Below are positions 15,101 to 25,952 of a stretch of DNA of 64,000 nucleotides, piece after piece (the stretch's first letter is position 1; every line of letters starts with the position of its first letter). The notes under the pieces were generated by a model, which saw nothing but the letters and a program-made list of their open reading frames with translations, was not told the DNA's origin and made no database searches. This DNA comes from Rhynchopus sp. YZ270_cl-10. Lineage: Eukaryota > Euglenozoa > Diplonemea > Diplonemida > Diplonemidae. A program made the translations under genes and the position numbers. Where the stretch lies: NCBI GenBank assembly GCA_964035575.1, contig OZ037926.1:744001-808000 (forward strand), given 5' to 3'.

Positions 15101-18100
15101 ACAAATATCGTACGGTCGCCCGCATCGAGCTGTACATGGTTCACCCCCGGCAACGTCACGTTCTTCCCCTCAAACCCTGTGCAGTCGTTCCCGGTGAAGC
15201 CTGCCTTGCACAGAGAACAGTTCGAATTCGCACGCTGATCCCAATACCCACGCGCCTCGCTTTCAAGGCAGGTGCACCGTGTGATGTCCGTGGCCGCAGT
15301 GTAGTCGAACGCGGCCTGGTGTTCGCTGCACGCATAGTTGCCAGCACAGCAGAGCCCCTTCCCGGAGCAGCAGGGCTGCACCATCTCGAGGGTGAACGCC
15401 GCTGTGGTGTACCCGCTTGTGGTGACGGCGAGCTCGGCCCAGTGTTTGTTGTTTGAGACTGTGAGGACGCATTCTAGCGAGGTTGCGTTCTCAGCAACGG
15501 CGCAGGTTGTGGTGCATTCATCTGCTTGGTCCCAGAGCAGCGCATCGTCGCAGTTGGTCGACACGACGTTGATGTCGCCTGACACTACCTCAAGCCCAGA
15601 CTTGACGTGCCGGAACACCACACGGTAACGCCCTGCCCTGTTAATCGCAAGGCTCGTAAACCGAAACTCACGCACCGCAGTCGCTCCTGCAAAGACCCCC
15701 TCCGCATGTGTCCCAATGAGCTTCGCGCCGCTTACGGCCGCGCCACAGTCCTCCTCGGTTGTCACTAAGGCGTCGAGGTTCCCACCGTTATCACCTTCAC
15801 GCGCCTTCAGCAACGCCAAGGCCTCCTGCTGCGCTGTGGTCAGCGGCTGTCCACACTCCAGTAGGTACACCACGACCGCATCGTGCGTGACAGACACCTT
15901 CCTCCCTTCGGAGTTGTGCAGGGTCAGCTTGAAGCTCAATGCAGAGTCTCCCTCAGTCACCCCTGCCTGCACCGTTGTGAGCGACGACGTGCGTGTGGGG
16001 CCCGACATGATCACCATGGATTGCGGCAGGTTTGCGTTGTACAGCACCTCTGCGACTGGCAGTGAGGTGCCGTTGCCGAAGAAGACCTTGCTGTGGCTGA
16101 AGACGACCACAGGTGGGAGAACATCATCGTCGTAGTCGAACTGCAGATTGAGCGCCAGCGTGGCGGCGGCGGTGGGGTTCGCAACCTCCGGACCAAGAAT
16201 CTTCGATACAGTTGAGGATTCCGCATATGCGTCCAGCTCTGCAGAAGTCAACGGTGCCAACGCTGATAGGCGCGCACCGACCTGCTCCAACACCATCATG
16301 TAGGTCCCCTTGATGAACCCAATGCTCTGCTGGTGGCCCACCTGGCCGGACCCTTTTCTGTACACAACGATGTCATCCCAGGTGTCATCATCATTGCGGA
16401 TGCACGGGGTGACGATGCCGTCCTGTTTGCATGACGCGCTGTAGCCTGCACGGAGACGAGTCGGTTCGTCGGTGGTGTCGATTGTGAAGAAACCAAGCAG
16501 TTCTTGGAGAAGACCGCCTTGCGGGCTGACGAAACCACCTACTGCACAGTAGCGGCCTCCAAGCACAAACACCGTTTCGTCATATGTGATATCATCCAGG
16601 CGGATGTAGCCGTTCTCGACACCGCGGTCCTGCAGGAAGAACACTGCGTCCATGGTAGAGCCGAACCCTGCCCCCAGGTACTGGATGCACTCAGAGTACA
16701 CAGTCTCGACCACCTCAAAGCCCGCAAAGGCAAAGGTCTTGTCGGCGTTGTAGAGGTAGCGGTGCACATCCCCATTGAGGAAGACGTGCAGGTAGATGTC
16801 GTCCAGCTCCACCACACTGCTCCGCGCTGTCCGCAGTGGTCCGTAGTACGCCCCAAGAACGGTCCCCGTGCTGATCGTGCTGCGGGCGCTTACCACCTTT
16901 GCCGTCTCCTCAGGGTTCACCTGGCCCGTCGTGGTGACAACCTGTTTCGCAATGAGCTGCACAGAGGCCAACGCATCCATATTGTCCGCAGTGATGGTCA
17001 CAGTGACCTGAGAGTTTGGCAGCACCGCCCAAGGTGGTGGTGTGTAGTTGAGCAGGACGTTGTTGAAGCTCTTCGTGGTCTCGTAGACCAGCGCAGGGAA
17101 GGTTTCGTTGCAGAAGGTGCCGTACGAGCCTGAGTTGCAGTCGCGTTCGCAGAGGTCTCCTGTGAGGCTGCCCTCGCAGATGCAGCGTTCCACTGTGGTG
17201 TCGTACACACCACAGGGGACGTCACCACATTGTCTGCATGTCTGTGTGCAGGGGGAAATGCCGTTTAAGGCGGCAACGGTGCCAGGTGCAGGGAAGGTGC
17301 CGGCAACACAGGAGGAGCAGTCCGCACCTTCAAAGATCTCAGCGCATTCGCATGCAGTGCCGGTGACGGAGTGGTTGCCGAGGATGGGTTCAGGGAAGGC
17401 AAAGGTGCAGGTGGCGCCTGCGCTGCAGCATTCTCTGTGTTTAGAGGGAACTGCGTTGGTGAAGTTTGTTGTGGAGAAGGCGAAGGAGCAGACGGTGAGG
17501 CGGAGGACGGCGTCCGAGGTGGGTGCGAGGACAGTGACGGCAAGGGGCCCGCAGGCAGGCATCTTGCATGCGGCAGAGCCCTCCTCTGCGTCGGTGCGGC
17601 AGTGGTACCAGGCCTCGCCGTCCGCACCAACCTGCGTCACTGCATTCATGTCGGGCTCATCACCGAACATCACACCGAGACGTGCCTTGCCGGTCTGGTA
17701 GTGCTTCTTCACCACAATGTAGCTGTCAGGGTCGGCGTAGCTGTCGATAACCAAGGTCTGTGACTCGCCCGCAGCCAGCGTGATGGTGCTGTCGTGAATA
17801 TCGGCCACCACGCCTCCCTCACCGCAGTCCAGCAGGTCGGTCGACACGGCGCAAGCATCGCATTGCGTCGCTACACCAGAGTCCCAGTGTTCCGTCCAAA
17901 TAATGCAACTCGTGCTTCCCTCGTTCGCCGGAGCCTCTGGCGGAGTGTCATGCTCCGACTCATGAATGCTTTTGCAAATGCACGGTGCAGTCTCCGTGCA
18001 AAGGGAGAACCCCTGCCGCAGGTTCTGGCAGCCTGCGTCGTTCCACCAGCACTCTGTTTCCCTCTCGCATTCAGCCTCTCTGCGTTTGGAGCTGCAGGCG

Positions 18101-21100
18101 TTGGGGGGTGCATAGAACACTGAGTGCGTCACAAGGTTCACATCACGCACAACAGAGCACCCACCACCCCATGCGTCGGAGCTGCCTTGTGTGACGTACG
18201 CCTGCTTTCCATGCGCACTCCCCGTGTACACATGGTGGCTGCCCCAGGAGTCCACAATGGGGTAGCCTCCAAGGTAGTTTGCCTCATCGTCTTTGGGCTT
18301 CACACCAAGCAGCTGGCATACCGCCCGTACACAGGTCTTTTCGTCGGTGATGTCTTCATAGCTGGAGCGATAGGACGTAACGACATCAGGTGAACCACAT
18401 CCGTAGCCAGAGGTCTTGAGGATGTACTCAGGATCGTGGTCCTCGTCCTCTTCCTCTTTGTCGGAGGAGATGCAGACGGCAGCCTGCAGGACAGCACCAC
18501 GCCTGCGTCTGCAGAGACAGCGGAAGTGGCCGTCTGTACAGTCGTTGTTGACGTTCAGGGTTGTGGAGAAGCGGACGATGCTTGCACAGTTCTCGCCGTT
18601 GCAGCGCAGGACACACCCGGTGGGGGCGGTGCTGTCGGAAGAGAAGGCCTCGGGAAGGGTGGAATTGACCACAGCGCAAAGCGCTTGCCTGCATGTTGTC
18701 ACCTCTACGATGGTTTCAAGCCCTGCCGCCTCGCAGGTCTCCCACTCACTGTCCAACGACACAAATTCATAGACAGAATCCGCTTCAGTTACAGTAAACG
18801 TCGGCCAATCCGCATGCCACTGGTTGGCCGTCATTGACAACCCCTGCATGCTCCCCATATCGCAGAAGGCACGCAGTGTACCCGGTACCGTCGTACTATG
18901 GCACGGCAGCGTGCACGCTGTCTTGGATATGCTGTGAACACATGCTCCGTTCTCAATGGAGCACCCAGAGGATGCACACCCCTTGCAGTTGTCAGCAGTA
19001 GAGCAGGACCCTCCAGAGTACGCATAGCACAGCGCATTGCTGGTCTGGTTTGACTGGCTAGGGATCAGGTCAGACGTCTCGGTAGCGTCAAACGCGTTCA
19101 TGAGTGTCCAAGCATCGAGACCGAGGTCGAGGGTGCTGGAGGTAAGGACAGAGCACCGCAGCACTCCGTAGTTGGAGATGGTCAGCACGTTCTCGACAGC
19201 AAGGCGTTCGATCTGGAAGGCAAGGATCGGGCACGCCCCCGTGTTGGCTGCCGCCATTGCCGCAGTGATGCACTTTTCCCGCGCACCATCCGGGTCGATG
19301 TCGATGCCATAAAAGTCGCGCGAAAACTGACGGTACCCCAACCCCACCTTGTCCTGGCATGCACCCAACCCAACATACTGTGCAAAGATCTCCCCATCAT
19401 AGTACAGCGGTGTGCGCGGTGTCAACGACAGCACCACGGTTGCCGTAAGTTGCCCACACATCCCGTTGCTTGAGCACGTCAGATCGTCGTCGCATGAACA
19501 CAGATATTCCCCGTCCACTTCGATCACGATGGCGCCGTAGTACCCGAGGAGTGCTTCTGCCGTGGTAGGCTGCTTGCATGTGTACCCGGGTGTCTCTGGC
19601 GGGAAGTTGCAGGTTCCAAACAAGGCAAGCTCGTCTGCAGATGGCGCAGGTGAGGAGCATGCACCAGCATTGAGGGAGATGGAGAGTGACGGGAAGGAGA
19701 GCTGCCGCAGGTCCGAGAAGGAGTCCTTGGTGGACTCGCACAGTGCACGCATGTAGACGTCGCCGTAGCGCGACTCTGTCCACACCTCTGAGGAGCAGGA
19801 GTACAGCAGTTCGCACTTCACCGCTGCATATTCATACCAGTTGATGTGCGTGCACGTCGTCTGTGTGAGGCAGAGCGACTCGCACTGCATACGGTACTCA
19901 ATGTTGGGGAAGGCAAAACCACCGGGACACACCTTCCTCGACCCCAGCAACGTGAAGCAACCGTACGATTTTGTCTTGTACATGCAGTTCACGTAGCCGC
20001 TTCCAGAGAGCTCGCCGCCGTTCTTGCACAGCGCAGTGCATTCGTCATTGCCAATGAATTCGGCTGTTGTGCTGATGGATGAGGAGCGTGAGCACCAGCA
20101 GGCGCGTGCCGTTCTGTTGTACTGTATCGCGAAGTAGGCCGAGCCCATGCACTGCACGTAGCAGTCGCCGTATGTGAGGCCATCGTCCGAGGCGGCGATG
20201 GGCCCGAAGAGCAGGTCGCCCTTCATGGTGTCCTGCACTGCACAGCCGGAGTACTCCATCACGTCTGCGTCGAGCGAGCTCGAGCACACCACGTGGCATT
20301 CGCCGCCAACAGTCACGCACAATATCGCGTTGGTCGAGACCTCAGAGTTGTAGTGGAAGAGGCCGTTCACAGAGTCGTACCAGCAGCCGTGCGGGTAGCC
20401 CACACCCAGCGACTGGTCTGACGCCACATAGAGCATACCCAGACCTGCCGCCGCAGTGGCGCAGTCCTCCTGCGAGATGACCGACAGCGGTGCCTCGCAC
20501 TCCGTTGCTTGCGTCACAATTTTGTAGGGGTGCTCCTGGCTGGCGTGGCACGACCCTGCAGGACGGGTTGTGCCGCACTTATCCTGGTCCAGCACAGTGA
20601 TCGCCTCTTCTGTGTAGTAGCAAACACCGGTGTCGCCTGTGCACGCTGCATCTGTCACCCAATAGGACGCAGTGCACACCGGGTTGAATATGCAGGACAG
20701 GCGGCACGTGGTCTCCGTCGTACACGAAAGCGACACGCTCTCCTCATGTTTATCGATGCCCTGCTTTGTCGAGGACACCTCGCAGCACTGTGTCGTTGTG
20801 GGCGGGACGACGCTGAACGTGCGGAACACACAGGTTGACTCACTCACTTGCGCCACATTCGTCAGCGGCGTCAGCGCTGCGTTGAATGGGTACTTCGCAC
20901 ACTCCAAAGTCGTTGTGTTGAACCGTGCTGCACTGTACTCATACGACTCCTGCACCTCATGGAAGCAGCTGCTCTCGGTCGAGCCTGCGATGGTGAGCAG
21001 GGGCTCCGAGGTGAAGTCACAGTTGTACGTCCAATGCAGCCGCAACACCTCATGCGCGACGGTACGCGAGTAGCACTCCGCATCGGCGTTGTGGTAGATG

Positions 21101-22050
21101 GAGAGCGGCTTCGCACCACCGGTCCCTGAGTGGAAGGTGAACGACGCGTTCGTCCAGTTCGAGTAATGCGTGAAGAGGTGGCACGCTGTGCCGCCACTGG
21201 CAAGCAGCACTGTCTCAAACCCAAGACACTCCGCCGCCGACCGCTCGGAACACGCCAGGGCACAGCAGTCTGTCCCCGTCGACCCTGCGGTGTACTCAAT
21301 ACGGTACGCATCCACATACCGATCGCTATCATGGCAGAACCCTGTCCCGATGTGGATGTAGTCGTTCTCGATCGCTGCCGTCTGGTCGGGGCAGGTCCCC
21401 AGCTCTGCCTGCACCGCACCAACACGCCCCTCCCCCTCCCCTTGCACCACAGCACTCCGCTTCACGGTATTTGCTTGACACACCCCTTCCACACAGGTTT
21501 CCTTTGCCGGATCACATTCACATACACCCCCAACAAGCTGCCCTGATACACACGACACTGTCGTATCTACCGGAAGATAACAGGTGCACGTTGGACAGGA
21601 TTGAACACAGCTAGAGCTGTCCACTGCACAATACACATCGGGGCAAGTTTCCGCTGTGTAGTCTTCACAGTGGAAAGGTGGAGCAGCGATGGAGGAGACA
21701 AGGAACACTACGGATGAATCGCCCTTTTGGAGGATGCCACCACAGAGGGCAGTACGCTCGCAGGTGGCCTGCGTGCATTCTAGGGTGTCACCTCGGTACA
21801 GGAGCTGTCCACTGTGCTTCTCTGATCCTTCGCATGCGGAGTCCGAAGGAAACAACCCTGAGTCAGACCCGCACAGCAAAGGCCCGTTTGTGAGTGGAAC
21901 GTTCGCAGTGCATAGCCCAGTAAATGACAGCCACTTCTTTGGCGAACATCCGTCAGACGTCTCCGAAGTGTTTGTGCTCAACACAAAACTCAACAACAAC
22001 ACCACCAACCCTATCCGCCCAAACCCCTCATGCATGCACATTCGTGACAT
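138..22050 (-). CDS. Giant EGF/TIG-domain cell-surface membrane protein (3' end beyond window)
   Basis: Exons, read on minus: 22050-715 (7,112 codons), 587-400, 211-138; the last donor at 137 leads off the left edge. Junction phases agree (0, 2, 1) and donors are GTATGG, GTATGT and GTATAG. The start ATG at 22050 opens a signal peptide (basic N-terminus, then LVVLLLSFVLS). The ectodomain is very Cys-rich: tandem EGF/laminin-EGF-like modules near residues 4030-4310 and scattered elsewhere, TIG/IPT-like domains near 5035-5120, 5405-5490 and about 5980, and filamin/Ig-like strands near 5760. A Cys motif (GTKGPLCGVCE) near 6640 precedes a membrane segment at about 6675-6697 and a second at about 6770-6795, then a charged, probably cytosolic region. 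Ectodomain followed by a membrane module resembles large protist receptor-like or adhesion proteins. Ligand and function are unknown. The reading frame shows no breaks. Confidence 0.85.
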
Positions 22051-22507
22051 GAGAGAATAACAAAAATATAAATATCAGCAAAGCAAAAATGGGGGGAAAT
22101 CGATCAAAGTTTTATTGCATTGTGAAAAAAAAATTGTAGGTTTTTTTTTTTTTTTGGCAGGGTGCGAAAGATGCACCCGAACTGTGTATGCTGAGAGGAG
22201 GGTGTTTTGTGTGGCGAATGAGGGGGTTTGGAAAAAACGATGGGGAGGAAAAGTGTTTATGCTTGAGATTCTTTTTATTTATAACTGGTAGCAGATTTCC
22301 TTAGCGAATTCCTTCACACTTATTTTTTTGGTCGACCACGTGGTCGATTGGTCGCCGCATGGGGGGAAGTTTAAAAACTCTTGATAAGCAGAGCTCGGTT
22401 TGTTGTCAAAGACATCTTCCACCATGCATTGAGGAGGGTAAGTTCGGCTGATGGTCACATGAGAGGCCACATGATAGGGCACATGATAGGCCACACAGGT
22501 GGGCATA
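22051..22507. other. Spacer upstream of the giant gene
   Basis: Holds the presumed promoter/5' UTR of the giant gene, A/T runs (for example T15 near 22141) and, on minus, a 93-codon open frame at 22279-22560. Part of that frame is the left terminal repeat of the transposon. The rest (ending KEFAKEICYQL) is not recognised and may be a chance frame or a gene remnant. The transposon's left end lies at 22508, preceded by TA. Confidence 0.5.
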
Positions 22508-22552
22508 CAGTGTGACACAGAATTAATGGCCGATGAAGACATTTTATAAAAA
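22508..22552 (+). repeat. Left terminal inverted repeat of the Tc1/mariner element
   Basis: Begins CAGTGTGACACAG after TA. It matches the reverse complement of 23867-23911 with two mismatches. Confidence 0.93.
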
Positions 22553-22639
22553 AACGGCAAATTTTGACAAGGACATATTCAAAACACCCCCAAAACATAA
22601 AATATTTACGCCCAGGAACACAATAAAAGCAAAAATATA

Positions 22640-23665
22640 ATGGTTAAGGGTAAAGTGAACACTGAGGCCACGAGGGAAGGGTTGCGCCTACAGGCAGCGT
22701 CGCTAGTCGTTGTTGGCGGTAAGAGCCATGATGAGGTGGCGGAGTTGCTGAACGTTGCGAAGAGGAGTTTGGGTAGGTGGGTGAAGGAGTACCGCGCTGG
22801 AGAGCGGAATTTTTCGGACAAGCCAGGGAGGGGACGCAAGAGATCGGCCACCACCGACACCGTTAAGAATAGGGTGGTTAGACACATGCGGGGCAAGCGG
22901 TTTCAGTCTTGCAGGAAAGTAGCGTCGCGACTACAGATTTCGAGGGAGAGTGTCCGCAGGTGCCTGAAGGAGAAGGGGCTGAAGCCCGTTCAAACGAAGA
23001 GCAAACCAAAGCTCTCGGAAAAGAACATCACTGCCCGGATAGAGTTTGCTGAAACGCATCGAAACACCGACTGGTCAAAGGTGATGTTCACCGATGAAAA
23101 AGACTTTTGGCTTTTTTCTCGGGTGAGCAAGAAGAACGATGTTGTCTGGGTTGCAGATGGTGATGAGCCGCCCCCAACCGTTGATAAGGTCAGGGCTACG
23201 CAGAAGGTTCACGTCTGGGGAGGAATCACCACCAGAGGTAAGACGAAGCTCTATTTCTATGACGGTGCTCTCAATGCAGAGAAGTACCGTACGCTCGTCT
23301 TACAGAAAGCGCTCAAAGAAATAAAAGAACTCCTGCCTGACAGTAGCTACACGTTTCAGCAGGATGGGGCACCCTGCCACACTGCGAACGTTACTCAAGC
23401 ATTCCTCTCCTCCCAACCTTTCTCGTTCCTCCCTAAAGCTGACTGGCCAGGCAACTCCCCTGATCTCAATCCTATTGAGAACCTGTGGGCCAAGCTGCAG
23501 ACTGCAGTCAACGAACGGGAGCCCAAAGACGTGTCAGCACTTAAACGTGCCATCAACAAGGAATGGTCCAAGATGGACAATAGCTTCGTTGCACGTTACA
23601 TCATGTCAATGCCACGACGCCTAGACGCAGTTCGCAATTCCAACGGAATGCACACAAAATACTAA
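22640..23665 (+). CDS. Tc1/mariner-family transposase, DD37E spacing
   Basis: 341 residues, unbroken, about the usual Tc1 length. An N-terminal paired-like double helix-turn-helix region (about residues 12-115) contains a GRGRKR stretch (64-69) between the two halves, in the place of the family's GRPR motif. The catalytic triad can be read directly: D152 in MFTDEKDFW, D242 in FQQDGAPCHT, and E280 in SPDLNPIENLW. There are 37 residues between D242 and E280, against 34 in classical Tc1 and mariner. The enzyme would cut and paste the element by binding its terminal repeats and inserting at TA. It is the only plus-strand gene in the window. The start is the first ATG after the left terminal repeat. 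Confidence 0.95.
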   Translation: MVKGKVNTEATREGLRLQAASLVVVGGKSHDEVAELLNVAKRSLGRWVKEYRAGERNFSDKPGRGRKRSATTDTVKNRVVRHMRGKRFQSCRKVASRLQISRESVRRCLKEKGLKPVQTKSKPKLSEKNITARIEFAETHRNTDWSKVMFTDEKDFWLFSRVSKKNDVVWVADGDEPPPTVDKVRATQKVHVWGGITTRGKTKLYFYDGALNAEKYRTLVLQKALKEIKELLPDSSYTFQQDGAPCHTANVTQAFLSSQPFSFLPKADWPGNSPDLNPIENLWAKLQTAVNEREPKDVSALKRAINKEWSKMDNSFVARYIMSMPRRLDAVRNSNGMHTKY

Positions 23666-23866
23666 TGCATGCTCTATTTATTTTTGTGCACCCACTCGTT
23701 TGTACTGCTACACTGTATTTTTTTTTTTTACACATACACCCTTTTTTACCAAAAAGGGATATTTCCATGTTAATATTTTCCCCACACACACACTTTTCAT
23801 ACACGGCCAGTTGAAAATGCAATGAAATGAGTCAAATTTTGCCTATTTTTTAGAATAATATAACAA

Positions 23867-23911
23867 TTTTTACAAAATGTCGTCATCGGCCATTAATTCT
23901 GTGTCACACTG
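23867..23911 (-). repeat. Right terminal inverted repeat of the Tc1/mariner element
   Basis: Ends CTGTGTCACACTG and is followed by TA at 23912-23913. It mirrors the left repeat. Confidence 0.93.
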
Positions 23912-23913
23912 TA

Positions 23914-24276
23914 TATCAAGTTACACCGCAAAAATTACCACCAGACCCTGTCTTCCTGGGTTCCTCCGACAAAAAAGATTCGATTTGTTGACAAGTGACA
24001 GGGCAACCACAGTCACTGAAAGTGACCAGACAGTCCACTTGACAAACACAAAAGTGTCCAGTCGCGTGGGGCATTCATACACTGAGGAGATAATGATCCA
24101 ACAATTTACAAGAAAGATTACTTAACCTACTGCTGGAAGTTGCCAGGTCGTAGTAACACACAAAGTGTGCCTCCGTTCGGGAATACCGGAGACCAAAAAG
24201 GCCTCTTCCGCTGGTCAAGGTATAACCGAATGAACGGCCCAAGACCCCCGTGGAGAAGTTAGATGTTGTAATGCTA
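23914..24276. other. Spacer between the transposon and the LRR gene
   Basis: About 360 bp with no supported gene. It contains short inverted words such as GTCACTGAAAGTGAC near 24011. On minus it is the 3' flank of the LRR gene, whose repeat-derived reading continues here in another frame. Confidence 0.4.
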
Positions 24277-25398
24277 TCAAGTAGAAACTGCGACCACACG
24301 TTGCACGTTGCGAGGAAGCCGTCCAGTCCAAGTGTCTGCTTGCACGCCTGTGAGGTGAACTGTCGACAACGTCTTGCAATTACATAAGAAGTCCTCCCCG
24401 ATCGAAGAGACTGCTTGCATGCCTGTGAGGTCAACAGTCGACAGCGTCGTGCAATTACGTAAGAAGTCCTCCCCGATCGAAGTGACTGCTTGCATGCCTG
24501 TGAGGTCAACTGTCGACAACTTCGTGCAATTACGTAAGAAGTTGTTCCCGATCGAAGTGACTGCTTGCATGCCTGTGAGGTCAACAGTCGACAACTTCGT
24601 GCAACCAACTAGGAAGTAGTTCCCGATCGAAGTGACTGCTTGCATGCCTGTGAAGTCAACACTCGACAACTTCGTGCAACCAGCTAGGAAGTTGTCCCCG
24701 ATCGAAGTGACTGCTTGCATGCCTGTGAGGTCAACAGTCGACAACGTCGTGCAATTACGTAAGAAGTTGTTCCCGATCGAAGTGACTGCTTGCATGCCTG
24801 TGAGGTCAACTGTCGACAACGTCGTGCAATCGCATAAGAAGTAATCCCCGATCGAAGTGACTGCTTGCATGTCTGTGAGATCAACAGTCGACAACATTGT
24901 ACAGTCACTTAGGAACCGGCGCCCAATTGCGGTGACGAAGGGCAACTTCGGTAGGTCCAGTATGGTGTCGCAGTGAGGAAGGGAAGTGTCACGAATGTCA
25001 TCCACAATCGACACGCAACTGGAACCAATGCACGTTACTGCACTTCCCTTGAAGAAGCTGTCTGGGATCGCAGTCACAACTTCTGCCTGCAGAAGCAAGG
25101 AAGCCACCTTCGGATCGGTCACCTTCTTCAACCTTTCATCTGTGATGTCGGTCTCACCCAGTACACGAAGTGCTGCTATGGCCTCGTATTTCGTTGTTTT
25201 CGTCAGTACTACTTTGTCCCCAGCACTCAGTTCTGTGATGTCCTCCCCTTCCTCCTTCCCTCCGAAGCCCATATGAAAGCTGTCTTCGGCCAACCCCGTT
25301 GCTGTCGCCACCTTCCGACGCAGGGCCTCCGTTGTGTCATCCTCACCCACCTCGATCACATGCTCCGTTTCGTCATACCCCTGTATCGTCACATCCAT
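24277..25398 (-). CDS. Ubiquitin-like domain plus BspA-like leucine-rich repeat protein
   Basis: 373 residues from the ATG at 25398; the frame stays open for 65 codons upstream, but this start begins the folded domain directly. Residues 1-67 follow the ubiquitin beta-grasp pattern (MDVTIQGYDE, then EVGEDDTTEALRRKVATATG). From about residue 145 come 25-residue leucine-rich repeats of the type LSTVDLTGMQAVTSIG followed by xxFLxxCTx, seven good copies and degenerate ones at each end. This is the BspA/LRR_5 style common in protist and bacterial surface or effector proteins. No signal peptide or membrane segment is seen, so the protein is probably cytosolic. The last repeat appears to lose frame through a small deletion near 24323-24340, giving an atypical C-terminus. 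The function is unknown; protein binding is the reasonable guess. Confidence 0.85.
   Translation of the reverse strand: MDVTIQGYDETEHVIEVGEDDTTEALRRKVATATGLAEDSFHMGFGGKEEGEDITELSAGDKVVLTKTTKYEAIAALRVLGETDITDERLKKVTDPKVASLLLQAEVVTAIPDSFFKGSAVTCIGSSCVSIVDDIRDTSLPHCDTILDLPKLPFVTAIGRRFLSDCTMLSTVDLTDMQAVTSIGDYFLCDCTTLSTVDLTGMQAVTSIGNNFLRNCTTLSTVDLTGMQAVTSIGDNFLAGCTKLSSVDFTGMQAVTSIGNYFLVGCTKLSTVDLTGMQAVTSIGNNFLRNCTKLSTVDLTGMQAVTSIGEDFLRNCTTLSTVDLTGMQAVSSIGEDFLCNCKTLSTVHLTGVQADTWTGRLPRNVQRVVAVST
24337..24905 (-). repeat. 75-bp tandem repeat inside the LRR coding region
   Basis: The word CTGCTTGCATGCCTGTGAGG recurs at 75-bp steps (for example 24411 and 24486). Seven to eight copies are nearly identical at the DNA level, one LRR each, which suggests recent expansion or gene conversion. 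Confidence 0.9.
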
Positions 25399-25952
25399 TT
25401 TTGTGTCTTTCTCTGTTTGTGGTGTTGTGGGATCAGGGAAGAAACAGGGAGTCCAACTCTCCCCGACGGAATCGCCAACCAGGCCATTTTCAGGTTTTGT
25501 GTGCCTATCCCATACGGTCAGTACTTGACTTCTGAAGGAAAAGCACAAAATGAACGTGGGGCGGTTTGCATAGCTGCGAACATTGCTGCGCATTGACGGT
25601 GCCTATAGCTATACCCTTTTCCTGGACTGGAATGCCATAAAGGGAATGAAAAAAGGGAAAAACGGGAATTTTGAGTACCCTCCAATTTCTTCGTTTTTTT
25701 TTTTCCGTTGTTGAATAACAACAAAAAAAGGATCAAGAGGGATGAACCTCTCCTACACATATCCGAACAACAGAGGACATATATGACCCCACAGACAACG
25801 CACTCCGCATCTATAAAGAGCGAAACCGCGAAAACTCTCTGTGATCACTTTTTGGTTACATAAGGAAACTTACTGAAATAAAAATCAAAAAAAAAGACAC
25901 CACTTCCCTGTGTAAATAAAAACCCACCATCCCCCCCTTCTCCCCTTTTTCA
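25399..25952. promoter_or_regulatory. Spacer upstream of the LRR gene
   Basis: 554 bp between the stop of the 479-residue gene and the LRR start. It must hold the 3' end of the first and the promoter/5' UTR of the second. A/T-rich runs near 25690-25730 are the only feature seen; no named promoter motif was recognised. Confidence 0.35.

Larger units (their letters stand above)
22508..23911 (+). mobile_element. Tc1/mariner-type DNA transposon, about 1.4 kb, apparently intact
   Basis: The left terminus CAGTGTGACACAG starts at 22508 and its reverse complement ends at 23911. The inverted repeats are identical for the first 29 bp and stay alike over about 44 bp with two mismatches. A second matching inner block (GGCAAA-TTTGAC type) lies at about 22554-22567 and 23829-23842, so each end carries two related blocks. 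The element is flanked by TA on both sides (22506-22507 and 23912-23913), the usual Tc1/mariner target duplication. The only internal gene is the transposase at 22640-23665. Near-identical ends plus an unbroken transposase point to a young insertion. Confidence 0.93.
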
